Assembly: GCF_000344685.1 (NCBI RefSeq)
Contig: NW_006920411.1
Span: forward strand, 2,100,740-2,164,739
DNA: 64,000 bases
Source: Gloeophyllum trabeum ATCC 11539
Lineage: Eukaryota > Basidiomycota > Agaricomycetes > Gloeophyllales > Gloeophyllaceae
Direction: 5' to 3'
The notes beneath the pieces were generated by a model that saw only the letters and a list, made by a program, of their open reading frames with translations, made no database searches and was not told the DNA's origin. A program made the position numbers and the translations under genes. Below are positions 34,785 through 45,737 of this stretch, piece by piece (the first letter of the stretch is position 1; every line of letters begins with the position of its first letter).

Positions 34785-37429
34785 ATGAAGTACGTCGCCT
34801 TGCTGAGTGGTGGCAAGGACAGTTGCTTCAATTTGTTGCACTGCCAGAAGAACGGTCATGAGCTGGTTGCTGCAGCATCCCTAGGTCCTGAACGTGGCAA
34901 AGGTCCGCTTGCTCTCCACGGCCTGCATGCTACTTGATCACGAACTACCTGGCGACACAGAGGAGATCGATTCATTTTTCTATCAGACAGTTGGGCAAGA
35001 CGCAATAGAATATGTGGCGAATGCTTTGGATGTGCCTCTGTATCGCAGAACCATAGAGGGCACTGCTCTCGCGGTTGGCGCCGAATACGGCAGCAGAGAC
35101 GCGAAGGATCCGCCCGATGTACCAGGGGACGAGACTGAAGACCTCTATGCGTTGCTTTCCGACGTAAAGGTAGGCTAAATGACGCAACACAAGATCGCAG
35201 CCTGATCTACTTGAAGACCCGGCATCCAGATATACTGGGCGTTTCCGCAGGGGCAATACTCTCGGATTACCAAAGGGTCCGACTAGAACATGTGTGAGTC
35301 ATCGGATGTCGATCCGAGGCGAAGCTGAACGGATTGTTCAAGATGCCGACGACTATCTCTAACTGCGCTGTGCTACCTATGGCAGCGAGATCAAGGGCAA
35401 CTACTCGCAGAAATGATCGATGCAGGGTTGCACGCTGTTATCATCAAAGTAGCAGGCATTGGATTGACGGAAGAACACCTGGGCAAATCCCTCGCGCAGA
35501 TGCAATCCAAGCTCCTCTTCTTGGCTAGTGACTGCCTTTCCACTACACGCACTAACTGATACCCCTGATCAGAATCAGGAGTTTGGATCGCATATTTGCG
35601 GAGAAGGCGGCGAATACGAAACATTGACGCTAGACTGTTCAATGTTCAAGAAACGCATCATTCTGTGAGGTTATCCTTCATGTGTGTCAGTGTGTTACAC
35701 TGACTCTAGGCACAGGTCCGACACAGAGACTATCATACACTCTGACAACAGCTTTGCGTCAGTCGCGTACTTGCGGGTAAAACATGCTGAGTTGGTGCAG
35801 AAGGATGGCGCCTCCGAAAATACCGTGCCGACTCCGCCATTGCTAGAGGGGACTTTTCTGGAACTGAAAGACACCATATCTCAGCTTCAGACGGCAGAAA
35901 TTCGATCTCCTCAGGACGATATACAGTTTGCTTATGAGATTCGACCATACCTTCATGGAAGCGCAGGAAGTCGAATGCTAAACGACTGGGCTTCCGTCAC
36001 GAACATACATAGGAATCTGGACGATCACGAGATCACTTTGGAGGAGGAGGTTCGGGAATGCTTCAGCAAACTGGAAGGTGTGCTATACATTGCAACTCAA
36101 CTTCGAGGATCTCATATCGATTCAGCCAGACTATCTTTGATGTCGCTAGAAGTGCGCAACTGCACGAACATCAGCATATTCCTATCGTCCATGGACCTGT
36201 TTGCACGCGTCAACGCTGTCTATTCCACATATTTCGCTACAAGCCCTCCCGCTCGTGCTTGTGTGGCTGTGGATCTTCCTTCTCCTATCCGCATAATGCT
36301 CGATTGCGTCGCATACAGTCGAGAGGCCATCTCGGAGAGAAGCGCACTTCACGTGCAAAGTCTGAGCTATTGGGCTCCCGCGAATATAGGGCCGTACTCA
36401 CAAGCCATCACTGTACGCGGAGCATCTCTCTCTCATAATCAAATTGCTTGACTGAAGATGCACTCCTAGGCGGGTCAACGAATTTTCATATCTGGACAAA
36501 TCGGTCTTATCCCTAGTTCAATGGCACTTCCTTCACCCCGGTCGTTGTGCCTAGAGACCGCACTAGTATTCCAGCATGCAAAACGTATTATGGAAGTCCT
36601 CAAAGGGCACCACAGTGAAGCTAGAATAGGACATGCGCAATTGGCCTTGTACTGGGTGTCAAATACAGAAAGTCTACCAATGGTGAAACAAGCAGCATAC
36701 GTATACTATGAGGTTTGTTTCGTCGCGCGAAGTTGACGTTTACTTGACTCTTGCTTTCCAGGATTCCCACATTCCGGCACTTTTCGTAGTCGTGAAAGCA
36801 CTACCACGGGATGCACTGGTCGAAAAACAGATGCTTTGCCATACTGGCAGATTCCCGATCCGTGACGAGGACGGAGAAGAAGATATTCAGTATAGTGCGC
36901 CCGCTCTCAGTGACGGTGTGTTCAGCTCGCGGGTTCAATTTGAAAGATGCCGACATTCTATCTAGGTTGTATCATGTGTGACGCATACGCTGTCTATTGG
37001 GAGACGTCTAGCTTCGATATGACGGATGGAGGACCATCGTCCGCCATCATCTGTGTTCGGGGCAAAAGTAAGAAACGGACCTGGGACATATAGAGGCACT
37101 GATACCGATATTTTCCAGATCTCGACCAAGCGACTGTGGACAAGTTGAAGTCCCATACGGTCCTGGATCGTATTCTGCGGCGAAGCCTCTCCATCCGGTT
37201 GTTCTACACACCTCACTGCACATTTGAAGGTGCGGACTCTGATAGACGGTCAAAACCACTCGCTCATTTACTGGGTGAAGTTGCCCCGGTGATCAATGCT
37301 CTGTGTGGCTCTTTCGTACCCGTCACGCCTATTCCCTGCCGATCGATCTCCACGCGTGCAGACGACGAATGGGATTATGCTATTTGTATCATAAATGACT
37401 GGGACATGATAGATCAGCCCGGTAAATAA
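34785..37429 (+). CDS. DPH6: Diphthine-ammonia ligase Dph6 with C-terminal Rid/YjgF-like domains
   Basis: Ten exons: 34785-34902, 34961-35169, 35217-35293, 35343-35523, 35573-35664, 35710-36412, 36470-36712, 36762-36915, 36966-37067, 37119-37429; 729 aa. Dph6 performs the final amidation that makes diphthamide on eEF2. The ATP pyrophosphatase domain (1-235) opens with MKYVALLSGGKDSCFNL (PP-loop SGGKDS) and holds YQTVGQDAIEYVA and HICGEGGEYETLTLD. Two Rid/YjgF-type domains follow (about 375-535 and 545-729; ANIGPYSQAI, RIFISGQIG), the arrangement known from yeast Dph6. The intron after exon 4 begins GCTAGT, a GC-AG intron with an ACTAAC branch site. Confidence 0.93.
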
Positions 37430-37512
37430 GCGGTACAGACTACAGTACAACTTGACGGCACGAGTTCCACGAGTGTAGTATTGATGTTTCCATAAGATCG
37501 AATAGGAGGCGA

Positions 37513-39873
37513 TCAAGGAGTCTCTTCCTCCTTCAGAAGCCTCATCTCCCCCAGTCTCCGCCTCATCTCCTTCTCCGTGCGGGTTGGTGGGACCATTCTC
37601 GCGATTAGAGCACCGACCTGGGGTGACATTTCAGAGACAATGAACCTGCAGCCTGAGTTACAGCAGCGTACCAGTGTACACAATCCTCCAAACCGCAGAA
37701 CCCACGCAACACCATTCTTACCATAATACACACTGTGATTGGCAGGATCGTCATCCAAGTCGGCGTCGACATAGCGGAATATAGCGCTCGACACCAGCGC
37801 GATCTAGACCATGTCGTACGTCAGCGTCACTTCAACGTATATTCTGCTATATGGACTGACTATGAATTGCGGGAATACAATTGCTAGGTTGTGAATCCCC
37901 AGGATGGTGCCGCCTGCAACTGGTGCCGCCTCGGCAATGACTTCAGGCGCAGCATCGAACTCATCCCACGAATGGCGGCGAATCAGCGGGGCGTGTTCGC
38001 CATTCGACGGTCTGCGATATGTCGCGGGTGTCGAGGCATAGCGCGAATGGGAAGGCCGCCGTTGCGTCTGAGGCGGGTTGGCCACTCTCTGCTCATCTTG
38101 CGCCTTTGTATCACCCCCTTCTTCGAGCTCTTTCAGAAACTACGCGAGGATGTCAGTACTTTGGAATCTCAGTGGACGAATATGAGCTATGATCGACCTC
38201 CATAATGATGGCAAATGGTGCCCAACATGCAACTGCCCAGCAAATGCCGACCAGACTGATCGCAACAATAGCCTACATCGATCACAGCTGGTATGTTAGA
38301 CGACATGTGATTTTGATCTAGAATGGGAATAACTCACCTGGTTCACCGTGGAGATGAAGAACGTAGACATGGTTAGCACTGTGAAAAGGAGCAGCGCACC
38401 GGTCCATATATTCCGGAGCAAGAAAGGCATGATAGGGAGCCGCAAAGGTTTTCCCTTCTGCGCCGCTTCAGCCCGCCACTGGCGCACGGTATTACGGATC
38501 TGCGTGACCTCTGCGTCCTCCTCCTCCGAGTGGCGCAATAACCGTGCGTCACGGCGCGCCAAGTGGGGAAGCAGTGTACCGGCGACGACAGCAACGATAC
38601 TGTACATCAGCATGGCGAACTCTCCCGTCCTCGTGGCGACGTCCTGGTCGGGGTCCTTCCCTTGCTCATAAGCCATGACTTGCCCGACATAGGTCGTGGA
38701 GTAGAAGAGGAACGGGAACCATCCCATGAACGCGAAGACCTGGACGAAGCATACACGCCGGATGGGCTTAGGCAACTTGGCGATTGCACGGTAGATATTA
38801 TCCAACACGTCCCGCAGCTTCTTATCTGGACCGGGTAGCTTCTGCCTCTCCTTCTCTTGCTGGGTGAAACAAGTGATCCAGACAGTTACCACTAGGATGG
38901 CTAGAGCCACGACGCAAAACTTGCGGAATTGGTCACCTCCAAGAAGACGTAGTATCGGCATATTGGCCAGGGGGAGGAAGCCCAATCCATATCCGATGAT
39001 ATTACCGGCATGGGTCATCCGACCATGCCAGGCATTGCCTGCGCTGAGTTGCGACGACGGAGTGATGTCCAACAAGAGGTTTCTCAGAGATGCCTGCAAG
39101 GCGTTGAGGGCAAAGTCAAGCAGGTAAAAGGCTATGATAGCAAGTACGATCGCCGTGTTCGAGACCTTGGGTTCAAGTTAGCATCGTGGAATGATAAACA
39201 GGATCATGTAGCGTTCTCACCTGAGCTAGACGCTTTGGATCCCAGTCTCCTGCACCTCCTCCCAAGATGTCGACGAAGAAGGCGGCTATTTCTCGGCAAT
39301 ATGCCAGGGCAAACATCGAAAGCGCAAGAACGGCCGTGGACGAGACGACCCAGTACCGTCGACGGTATTTGGACGTCGAAGAGTCAGATATTGCGCCTGT
39401 GAGCAGATTAGATTATTCGGGAGTAATGGGTACAAGTTCAAGTCATACCTATCAAAGGTTGCGCAATCAAACCGCTTATCGGTCCCGCCAGCCAGACAAG
39501 GCTGGTCAGTTGCTCAGACAGGCCCAGAGAAAGTAGGAATGGTGTTCCGTAGCTGTGTACTCGTACTTAGAATCAATCACCGATTGAACTGTCGCAGTCC
39601 TCACCCCAACTCCGCGGTCCAAGCGATCTGTGCTCCTGCCATGGACACGCTCAAACAAATGAGGTCCCATGTTGTCAGACGCCTCTTCCCTGGTTCTGAA
39701 CCTTTCCGAGCGTCATCCGGCGCGCTCGGTGCTAGAGTAGGCTCGCCGATGTCGTTAGTTGACCCGTACGACCCGGAAGATTTGGACGGCGTCCTCTGCT
39801 TGCTGGGTCTGGACGGCCATGGGATCTGCGTCGTCGGGTCGGGGTCGACGTTGAGGTCGGTCGGCAAAGTCAT
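37513..39873 (-). CDS. Sucrose/alpha-glucoside-type proton symporter (GPH/SUT-like MFS)
   Basis: Eight exons: 39873-39605, 39552-39449, 39396-39221, 39165-38338, 38272-38198, 38139-37861, 37803-37672, 37617-37513; 655 aa. About 12 membrane segments. TM1 and TM2 regions read ISMAGAQIAWTAELGYGTPFL-like and LVWLAGPISGLIAQPLIGAISD, followed by the basic loop KYRRRYW. The half-way block ALQASLRNLLLDITP precedes GNAWHGRMTHAGNIIGYGLG, characteristic of fungal and plant sucrose-transporter relatives. Two long cytosolic loops are Ser/Arg-rich. Intron 5 has a weak GTCGAT donor, and intron 7 is 54 nt in frame, so retention would go unnoticed in an ORF scan. Substrate (sucrose, maltose or other disaccharide) is inferred from family only. 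Confidence 0.88.
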
Positions 39874-40356
39874 GCAGACTCAACGGTGGGGGCGGGGATA
39901 CCCAGCGCGAGAGGGTCAGGGGGAGGAGAGGCCAGGATACAAGCCGTGCTGTCCTGATGTAGGCAGCATGCCAGAGTATGAAATCCTGTTTCTCGGCACC
40001 TTCCGTGTACCTATTACGCATTTAGCCAAGCCTCCCCAACGCCACGGTGGCTATGCTGCGACTGATCATGCTTGCTTGTCAATTGTGGCGTTGAGTCTGA
40101 CGAGTCTCCTATGTTTCCCTGTCGTGCTCTGGTCAGAGTTCATTTTGACGACCTACGGTTGACCAGGAGTGTCAGGTCTATTTTGCATTTGCACTTCGCA
40201 CTTGCGTTTGGCTGAGGGCACGCCGTGAGTTCGAATCCCACTAGTACTGAGAGCAACGGGCAAGGGGCCGTGGGAACGTCCCGGATACTGCCGTACCCCT
40301 GTTGTCGCTGTGCTCGACGTTGCCCGACGCGTTGTCGACGCTGTTGTCGGCGATGT

Positions 40357-40950
40357 CGACGAATGTTAAGTGATGAATATTCCTGAAAAATACACGGAAA
40401 AAATCGGTTCCTTCTGAGCTTATTGTACCAACCTATTTAATATCAATTAAGTATTCTGTTCATTTGAGGAGCTATGCAAGAAGTCGTTGCACAATCAACG
40501 TTGCGAGTCAAGAGGTGCGTTCAATATTAAGATAAACTCTACAATTGAGATAGGGAGCATTGACGTGCGCGCCAATGTCAATGAAACTAATCCATATCCG
40601 ACGCCGTTGCGCATTCCCCCTATACTGCTAGTAACGCGTCGTGGCGAATTGCAAGGGAGCAAACACACGCATGTTCGACGGTCCCGACCTGCTACCGCAT
40701 TAGGTAGTCGGCAAGTGTGGGAAGGAAATTGTGGCGTCTGCCACACACCCTTGGCCAGCCTTGCGGGCTTCAGCAACATGTGTGCTCTGTTAGCTGCAAA
40801 TGCTGCATGGGCAGTAGATGAGTACAAATAGCGGCAGAATAAATGCGGTGGTGTGGTATCTGTGACGCGACCCACGATGAACTTCAACAAGACAAATCTA
40901 ATATGGCCACACTATCCAGCACACTCTTCGAGGGCAAACTTTCATACAAC
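40357..40950 (+). repeat. 594-bp direct repeat, copy 1 (left of gap)
   Basis: This interval matches 41689-42282 with a handful of differences: one-base indels near 40382 and 40400, and substitutions near 40844, 40929 and 40946. It holds a 114-aa plus frame and a 131-aa minus frame, both perfectly repeated in copy 2, with no family resemblance. It ends exactly at the N run. Confidence 0.9.
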
Positions 40951-41688
40951 NNNNNNNNNNNNNNNNNNNNNNNNNNNNNNNNNNNNNNNNNNNNNNNNNN
41001 NNNNNNNNNNNNNNNNNNNNNNNNNNNNNNNNNNNNNNNNNNNNNNNNNNNNNNNNNNNNNNNNNNNNNNNNNNNNNNNNNNNNNNNNNNNNNNNNNNNN
41101 NNNNNNNNNNNNNNNNNNNNNNNNNNNNNNNNNNNNNNNNNNNNNNNNNNNNNNNNNNNNNNNNNNNNNNNNNNNNNNNNNNNNNNNNNNNNNNNNNNNN
41201 NNNNNNNNNNNNNNNNNNNNNNNNNNNNNNNNNNNNNNNNNNNNNNNNNNNNNNNNNNNNNNNNNNNNNNNNNNNNNNNNNNNNNNNNNNNNNNNNNNNN
41301 NNNNNNNNNNNNNNNNNNNNNNNNNNNNNNNNNNNNNNNNNNNNNNNNNNNNNNNNNNNNNNNNNNNNNNNNNNNNNNNNNNNNNNNNNNNNNNNNNNNN
41401 NNNNNNNNNNNNNNNNNNNNNNNNNNNNNNNNNNNNNNNNNNNNNNNNNNNNNNNNNNNNNNNNNNNNNNNNNNNNNNNNNNNNNNNNNNNNNNNNNNNN
41501 NNNNNNNNNNNNNNNNNNNNNNNNNNNNNNNNNNNNNNNNNNNNNNNNNNNNNNNNNNNNNNNNNNNNNNNNNNNNNNNNNNNNNNNNNNNNNNNNNNNN
41601 NNNNNNNNNNNNNNNNNNNNNNNNNNNNNNNNNNNNNNNNNNNNNNNNNNNNNNNNNNNNNNNNNNNNNNNNNNNNNNNNNNNNNNNN
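40951..41688. other. Assembly gap (738 N)
   Basis: The sequence is undetermined. It is flanked directly by the two 594-bp near-identical copies, so its true length and content are unknown and it may be an artefact of joining repeat-terminated contigs. Confidence 1.
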
Positions 41689-42282
41689 CGACGAATGTTA
41701 AGTGATGAATATTACCTGAAAAATACACGGAAAAATCGGTTCCTTCTGAGCTTATTGTACCAACCTATTTAATATCAATTAAGTATTCTGTTCATTTGAG
41801 GAGCTATGCAAGAAGTCGTTGCACAATCAACGTTGCGAGTCAAGAGGTGCGTTCAATATTAAGATAAACTCTACAATTGAGATAGGGAGCATTGACGTGC
41901 GCGCCAATGTCAATGAAACTAATCCATATCCGACGCCGTTGCGCATTCCCCCTATACTGCTAGTAACGCGTCGTGGCGAATTGCAAGGGAGCAAACACAC
42001 GCATGTTCGACGGTCCCGACCTGCTACCGCATTAGGTAGTCGGCAAGTGTGGGAAGGAAATTGTGGCGTCTGCCACACACCCTTGGCCAGCCTTGCGGGC
42101 TTCAGCAACATGTGTGCTCTGTTAGCTGCAAATGCTGCATGGGCAGTAGATGAGTACAAATAGCGGCAGAATAAATGTGGTGGTGTGGTATCTGTGACGC
42201 GACCCACGATGAACTTCAACAAGACAAATCTAATATGGCCACACTATCCAGCACACTCTTTGAGGGCAAACTTTCACACAAC
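41689..42282 (+). repeat. 594-bp direct repeat, copy 2 (right of gap)
   Basis: Near-identical to 40357-40950, beginning at the first base after the N run. Beyond 42282 the sequence becomes unique until the right inverted repeat begins near 42385. Confidence 0.9.
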
Positions 42283-42587
42283 ACCTAAACATGTCTAGAC
42301 ATTTACACCCTAATAGTTGCAAATTTATGCCTGTTCAGAAGGATTGCAATTTTTTCAGTATTTGTTTGGGAGTTTCAGCGCAACCTTCGTCGACGTTGCC
42401 GACAACAGCGTCGACAACGCGTCGGGCAACGTCGAGCACAGCGACAACAGGGGTACGGCAGTATCCGGGACGTTCCCACGGCCCCTTGCCCGTTGCTCTC
42501 AGTGGGATTCGAACTCACGGCGTGCCCTCAGCCAAACGCAAGTGCGAAGTGCAAATGCAAAATAAACCTGACACTCCTGGTCAACCG

Positions 42588-43134
42588 TACGACCGCTCGC
42601 TGACTGCAATAAATAACGAAACTTCCGTATCGACTGCAAACGCCCTTCACGTTACCGCTCGAATAGACCGGAAATAGGTTTGTCATGTGGGTAGCCAGGT
42701 TGGCCTTCTTAGACGTATAAACGGAACTTGGCTAGGTGTGTTCCGAGTACATGCCTCTCGCAGATCATTGGGTAGATACGATGTGGATGATCTATCCGCA
42801 TGACGAGAACGCCGTTCTTACCTTTGCGAGTCCGGGCAAATCCACGAAGACGGTCCTTGAACACTGTATCCAGCTCAAAGGAGCGGGGAGAAGGAGGGGC
42901 CAGTATGTACGCGTCTTCTCGTGCAGACGTACAGTATACGTACTTAGTGCGTGGTTAGAAGCATCAAGTATGCCCCTGCAGTAGTCCAAGTAGTAAAACG
43001 TTCACTTCTCTGAGCCAATAACAAAGGCTACGATACCCGACGTCGAGGATACAGTAATGCAACAACATAGCAAGACAGACAAGTCCTACAATCGTCTGAG
43101 AGTACACCCGTACAGGAAATAGCTATAATACATG
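42588..43134. other. Intergenic region right of the transposable element
   Basis: About 550 bp between the element and the ankyrin-protein stop. No coding or repeat signal is recognised. Confidence 0.45.
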
Positions 43135-45169
43135 CTAACTGCGCAAAGATGTCGCGGAGTTCCCTCTCTTGTGACCGCCCGCGGCCACCTGAGGATCAAT
43201 CGACGGTAAGGGTTTCGAGAGGAGGTTGAACGGCAACCGGCGGGTTGCGGTCGGCGTCGTCTGCACCGCGCTGACGGGCGTCGACGGCTCCCGCTCAGGT
43301 GGTGGCGGCGGGAAATGCGCATAATCGCTTGGAGGACCTGTATAATCGCCTGCGTTTCGTGGCGGCCCTTTCGAATTGGAAGTAGCCTCTCGGCTGCTAG
43401 TCCGCGGCGGTGTCTGCGCGGCTCTCTCTGAGGGCGGTGAAAAAGACAACGGCGCTGGACGGCTGGGAGTAGTACCAGCTCGATTTCGATTTGAGTCCTG
43501 GGAGGCAGTGGGTACTGGGACGGGAGGCGGGGGTGTACTGCGAAGCTGAGCTGCAGAGGCAGATGGCCGAAGCCGGCGAAGGACTGCCGCAGTCCCTCCG
43601 CTTGAGAAGACAGGTAAAGGGGGCAGACCGTTCGTGTGCGTGTGAGGGCTCCCAACGCTGTTGGTTGCGTCAACGACACCAGGCACTGGTGCAGTATCAG
43701 CACTGCCGCTTCGATTGCGCGTCTGCCTATATCTGGCGATGGCATCAGCGTCGTGCTCCCGCACACGGCTCGCTATCGGTGCTAGAGGGTTGGACAGGAT
43801 GGGATGTCGAGAGGAGGATGTAGAGTGAGAAGCGGGGGATACGGGAGAAAAGGTGCTGGTGCTACTGGAAGCAGACGGTTGGGCAGCATTATTATTTGGG
43901 TGCACATGGAAGAATGAGCCTGAAGAAGAATTGGCAGAGAGCTGTGAGGGGGAAGACGTCGTAGATATGGATGATTGGCTGTTGGCGTGCGGTCGAGGTG
44001 GTATTGGGGTGCCATCCAGATCACTATCTGAAGTGACCGTTGTCCGACTACCGCCTGAACCGCTGCGCATTCGTATTGAACCATTGATGGCTTCACGGGA
44101 TCTTGCTAATAACGAGGAAGGGGTATTGATGGGCGAAGCGCCGTTCCACTCGCTCCCTCGAGCAGCTGCTTGTGCAAATACTTTCCTACGGGCTTTCTTA
44201 TTGTTCTCCACTTGGACTCGGGCAGCAGCTTCCAATGTCTCCTTCGTGCTATACCTATGCAAAATGGGTTAGCAAGAGTTGGTACGAACCATTAACTACA
44301 CGTACGAGTACGCATAATCTGCCGCATCAAACCCGTCGTTGTTGCGAGCTAAATAATGGCAACCTCGCTCGATCAGCAGTTGTACGATCTAAGTAACAAT
44401 CAACAGCAGTCCAACACGAAGTATCCGCTGCACTAACAGGTATATGGCCCCACGCGCTGGCACTGAGAGAACCGGAGTAAGTCAAATACTATAACATGAT
44501 GCTAGGAGAACCTACTAGTGCAGTGGCGTGTTTCCTTCGTTATCGGCCAAGTCATAGTCTGCGCCCAAGTCCAACAGCATCTACGCCTTATCAATAAGAC
44601 CTAGGCCTGGAAGCGGAGGTAAGCGCCTTACTCGTACGAGTTCCTCATTACCACGAAGGGAAGCTACGTGCAAAGCTGTCCTCCCTCTGGAATTCGCCCA
44701 ATCCAGGACAAATGGGTAGCGATCGTGGTACATCCTAGCCATGCGTAGGGCGGCTCCCATGAGATCGGGATTTGAACACTTCGTAGAGTAAGGTCCAGTC
44801 GAGGGAGGTTTCAAGTCGGCAAGAAGGGTTAATATCGTGTTAAACTCTGAGTCCTGCGTTAAGGTATTGAGCAAAATATCATGATAGAACGGGGCCATTG
44901 ACGCACTTTGCTTAACTCCTCATCATCGTGACCGGCAGTCAGCAGGAATTCGAAAGTCTCTTCATGCCCAAGTACGGCCGCCCAAGCTAGCGAAGTGAAC
45001 CGTTTGTGCACGGGGTCGGGGTTGCGCATGTCGGTGCGTTGTATGAGCCGCTTCACGAGGAAGAGGTTGTTCTCTACCACCAGGCGGTCAATACTGCGCA
45101 AAGCATCGAACTACCTAACATACCTTGGACAGCTCTGCGTAGTCGTGCAGAGGCATCTTTCTCTGCCAT
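43135..45169 (-). CDS. Ankyrin-repeat protein, Avo2-like (putative TORC2 subunit)
   Basis: Seven exons: 45169-45124, 45073-44907, 44853-44632, 44580-44516, 44462-44438, 44388-44306, 44254-43135; 575 aa. Four to five ankyrin repeats fill residues 15-200 (RFTSLAWAAVLGHEETFEFLLTAG, RTALHVASLRGNEELV, NTPLHYASAWGHIPIVQLLIERG). Exon 5 is only 25 nt and is needed to complete the fourth repeat. The remaining 375 residues are a Ser/Pro/Thr-rich disordered tail with Pro runs. Ankyrin block plus Ser-rich tail is the layout of yeast Avo2, a TORC2 subunit; the assignment is inference, the ankyrin call is firm. Its start faces the STEEP1 homologue across 568 bp that contain a hAT MITE. Confidence 0.82.
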
Positions 45170-45341
45170 GGAGGATAGGGATTTGGGCAGGTGAGACTGT
45201 CGAACAGAAATATAAAGGAGACAACGAACGCCAATTGTGATTACATCGCGCTCAAGTCCTGGCTATGCCCGGCCAGGTCCGTAATTACATCCACGTGATG
45301 AACCCCGTTTATTACTTCGCTTCCCTCGGTCGCACTACTAG

Positions 45342-45700
45342 AGGACCCCTGATAATCAGTATCGAGGCTTTATTTTAGATGCCCAAAATTCAGCGTCTTT
45401 GTCCGCGCCAAATTTCCCGATTTTACGCCCTTTTGTCCGCGAAAAATCAGGTGCCAGCTCGATTTGCCTTCCATATTTGGGAATTGTGGCGTGGGTAACG
45501 CTCAAATCTTCCCGCGCTCGGCGTATGCCGAGAAATCCTGCCCAAAATGGGCAGGTGATGTCCGCGGGAAAAATAAGGGTTGGCCGCTGGGCTCCCAAAA
45601 TCGGTCGCTTTGTCCGCGAAAAATCAGGCCTGAGGGGTCTCAGATGGCCAACTTTTGTCCGCGTTTCCACAAAGCCTCGATACTGATAATCAGGGGTCCT
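45342..45700. mobile_element. hAT-type MITE with perfect 8-bp target-site duplication
   Basis: A 359-bp element with 30-bp terminal inverted repeats (one mismatch), starting AGGACCCCTGAT. It is flanked by exact copies of ACTACTAG at 45334-45341 and 45701-45708; an 8-bp duplication is diagnostic of the hAT superfamily. It has no coding capacity. Five direct copies of TGTCCGCG occur inside (45400, 45434, 45559, 45611, 45656), resembling the subterminal motifs bound by hAT transposases. It sits in the promoter shared by the ankyrin gene and the STEEP1 homologue, its right edge 38 bp before the latter's start codon. Confidence 0.93.
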
Positions 45701-45737
45701 ACTACTAGTGATCTCTGCAGTTGCGATCGTCTTCGCT

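Larger units (their letters stand above)
40156..42587. mobile_element. Non-autonomous DNA element with about 205-bp inverted ends and TA target duplication
   Basis: Positions 40156-40365 match the reverse complement of 42385-42587; differences are a TAGTA insertion in the left arm near 40244 and a few substitutions. The ends read CGGTTGACCAGGAGTG and are flanked by TA on both sides (40154-40155, 42588-42589), as for Tc1/mariner-type insertion. No transposase-like frame is present. Both arms contain a GAGTTCGAATCCCAC stretch that matches the pol III B box. The interior is an N gap plus two direct copies, annotated separately. Confidence 0.85.

Noticed and set aside
39539..40162. 207-aa plus-strand frame
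   Set aside because: It is antisense to the first exon of the sucrose-type transporter and runs into the transposon edge; no features.
40225..40260. tRNA gene suggested by GAGTTCGAATCCCAC
   Set aside because: No matching acceptor stem, anticodon arm or A box can be found at the right distance; treated as a B-box-like piece of the transposon end.
40487..40831. 114-aa frame, repeated identically at 41819-42163
   Set aside because: Identity reflects DNA duplication, not selection on protein. An equally long frame lies on the opposite strand and neither shows a family feature.
40843..41772. Long frames across the N gap
   Set aside because: They consist almost entirely of undetermined bases.
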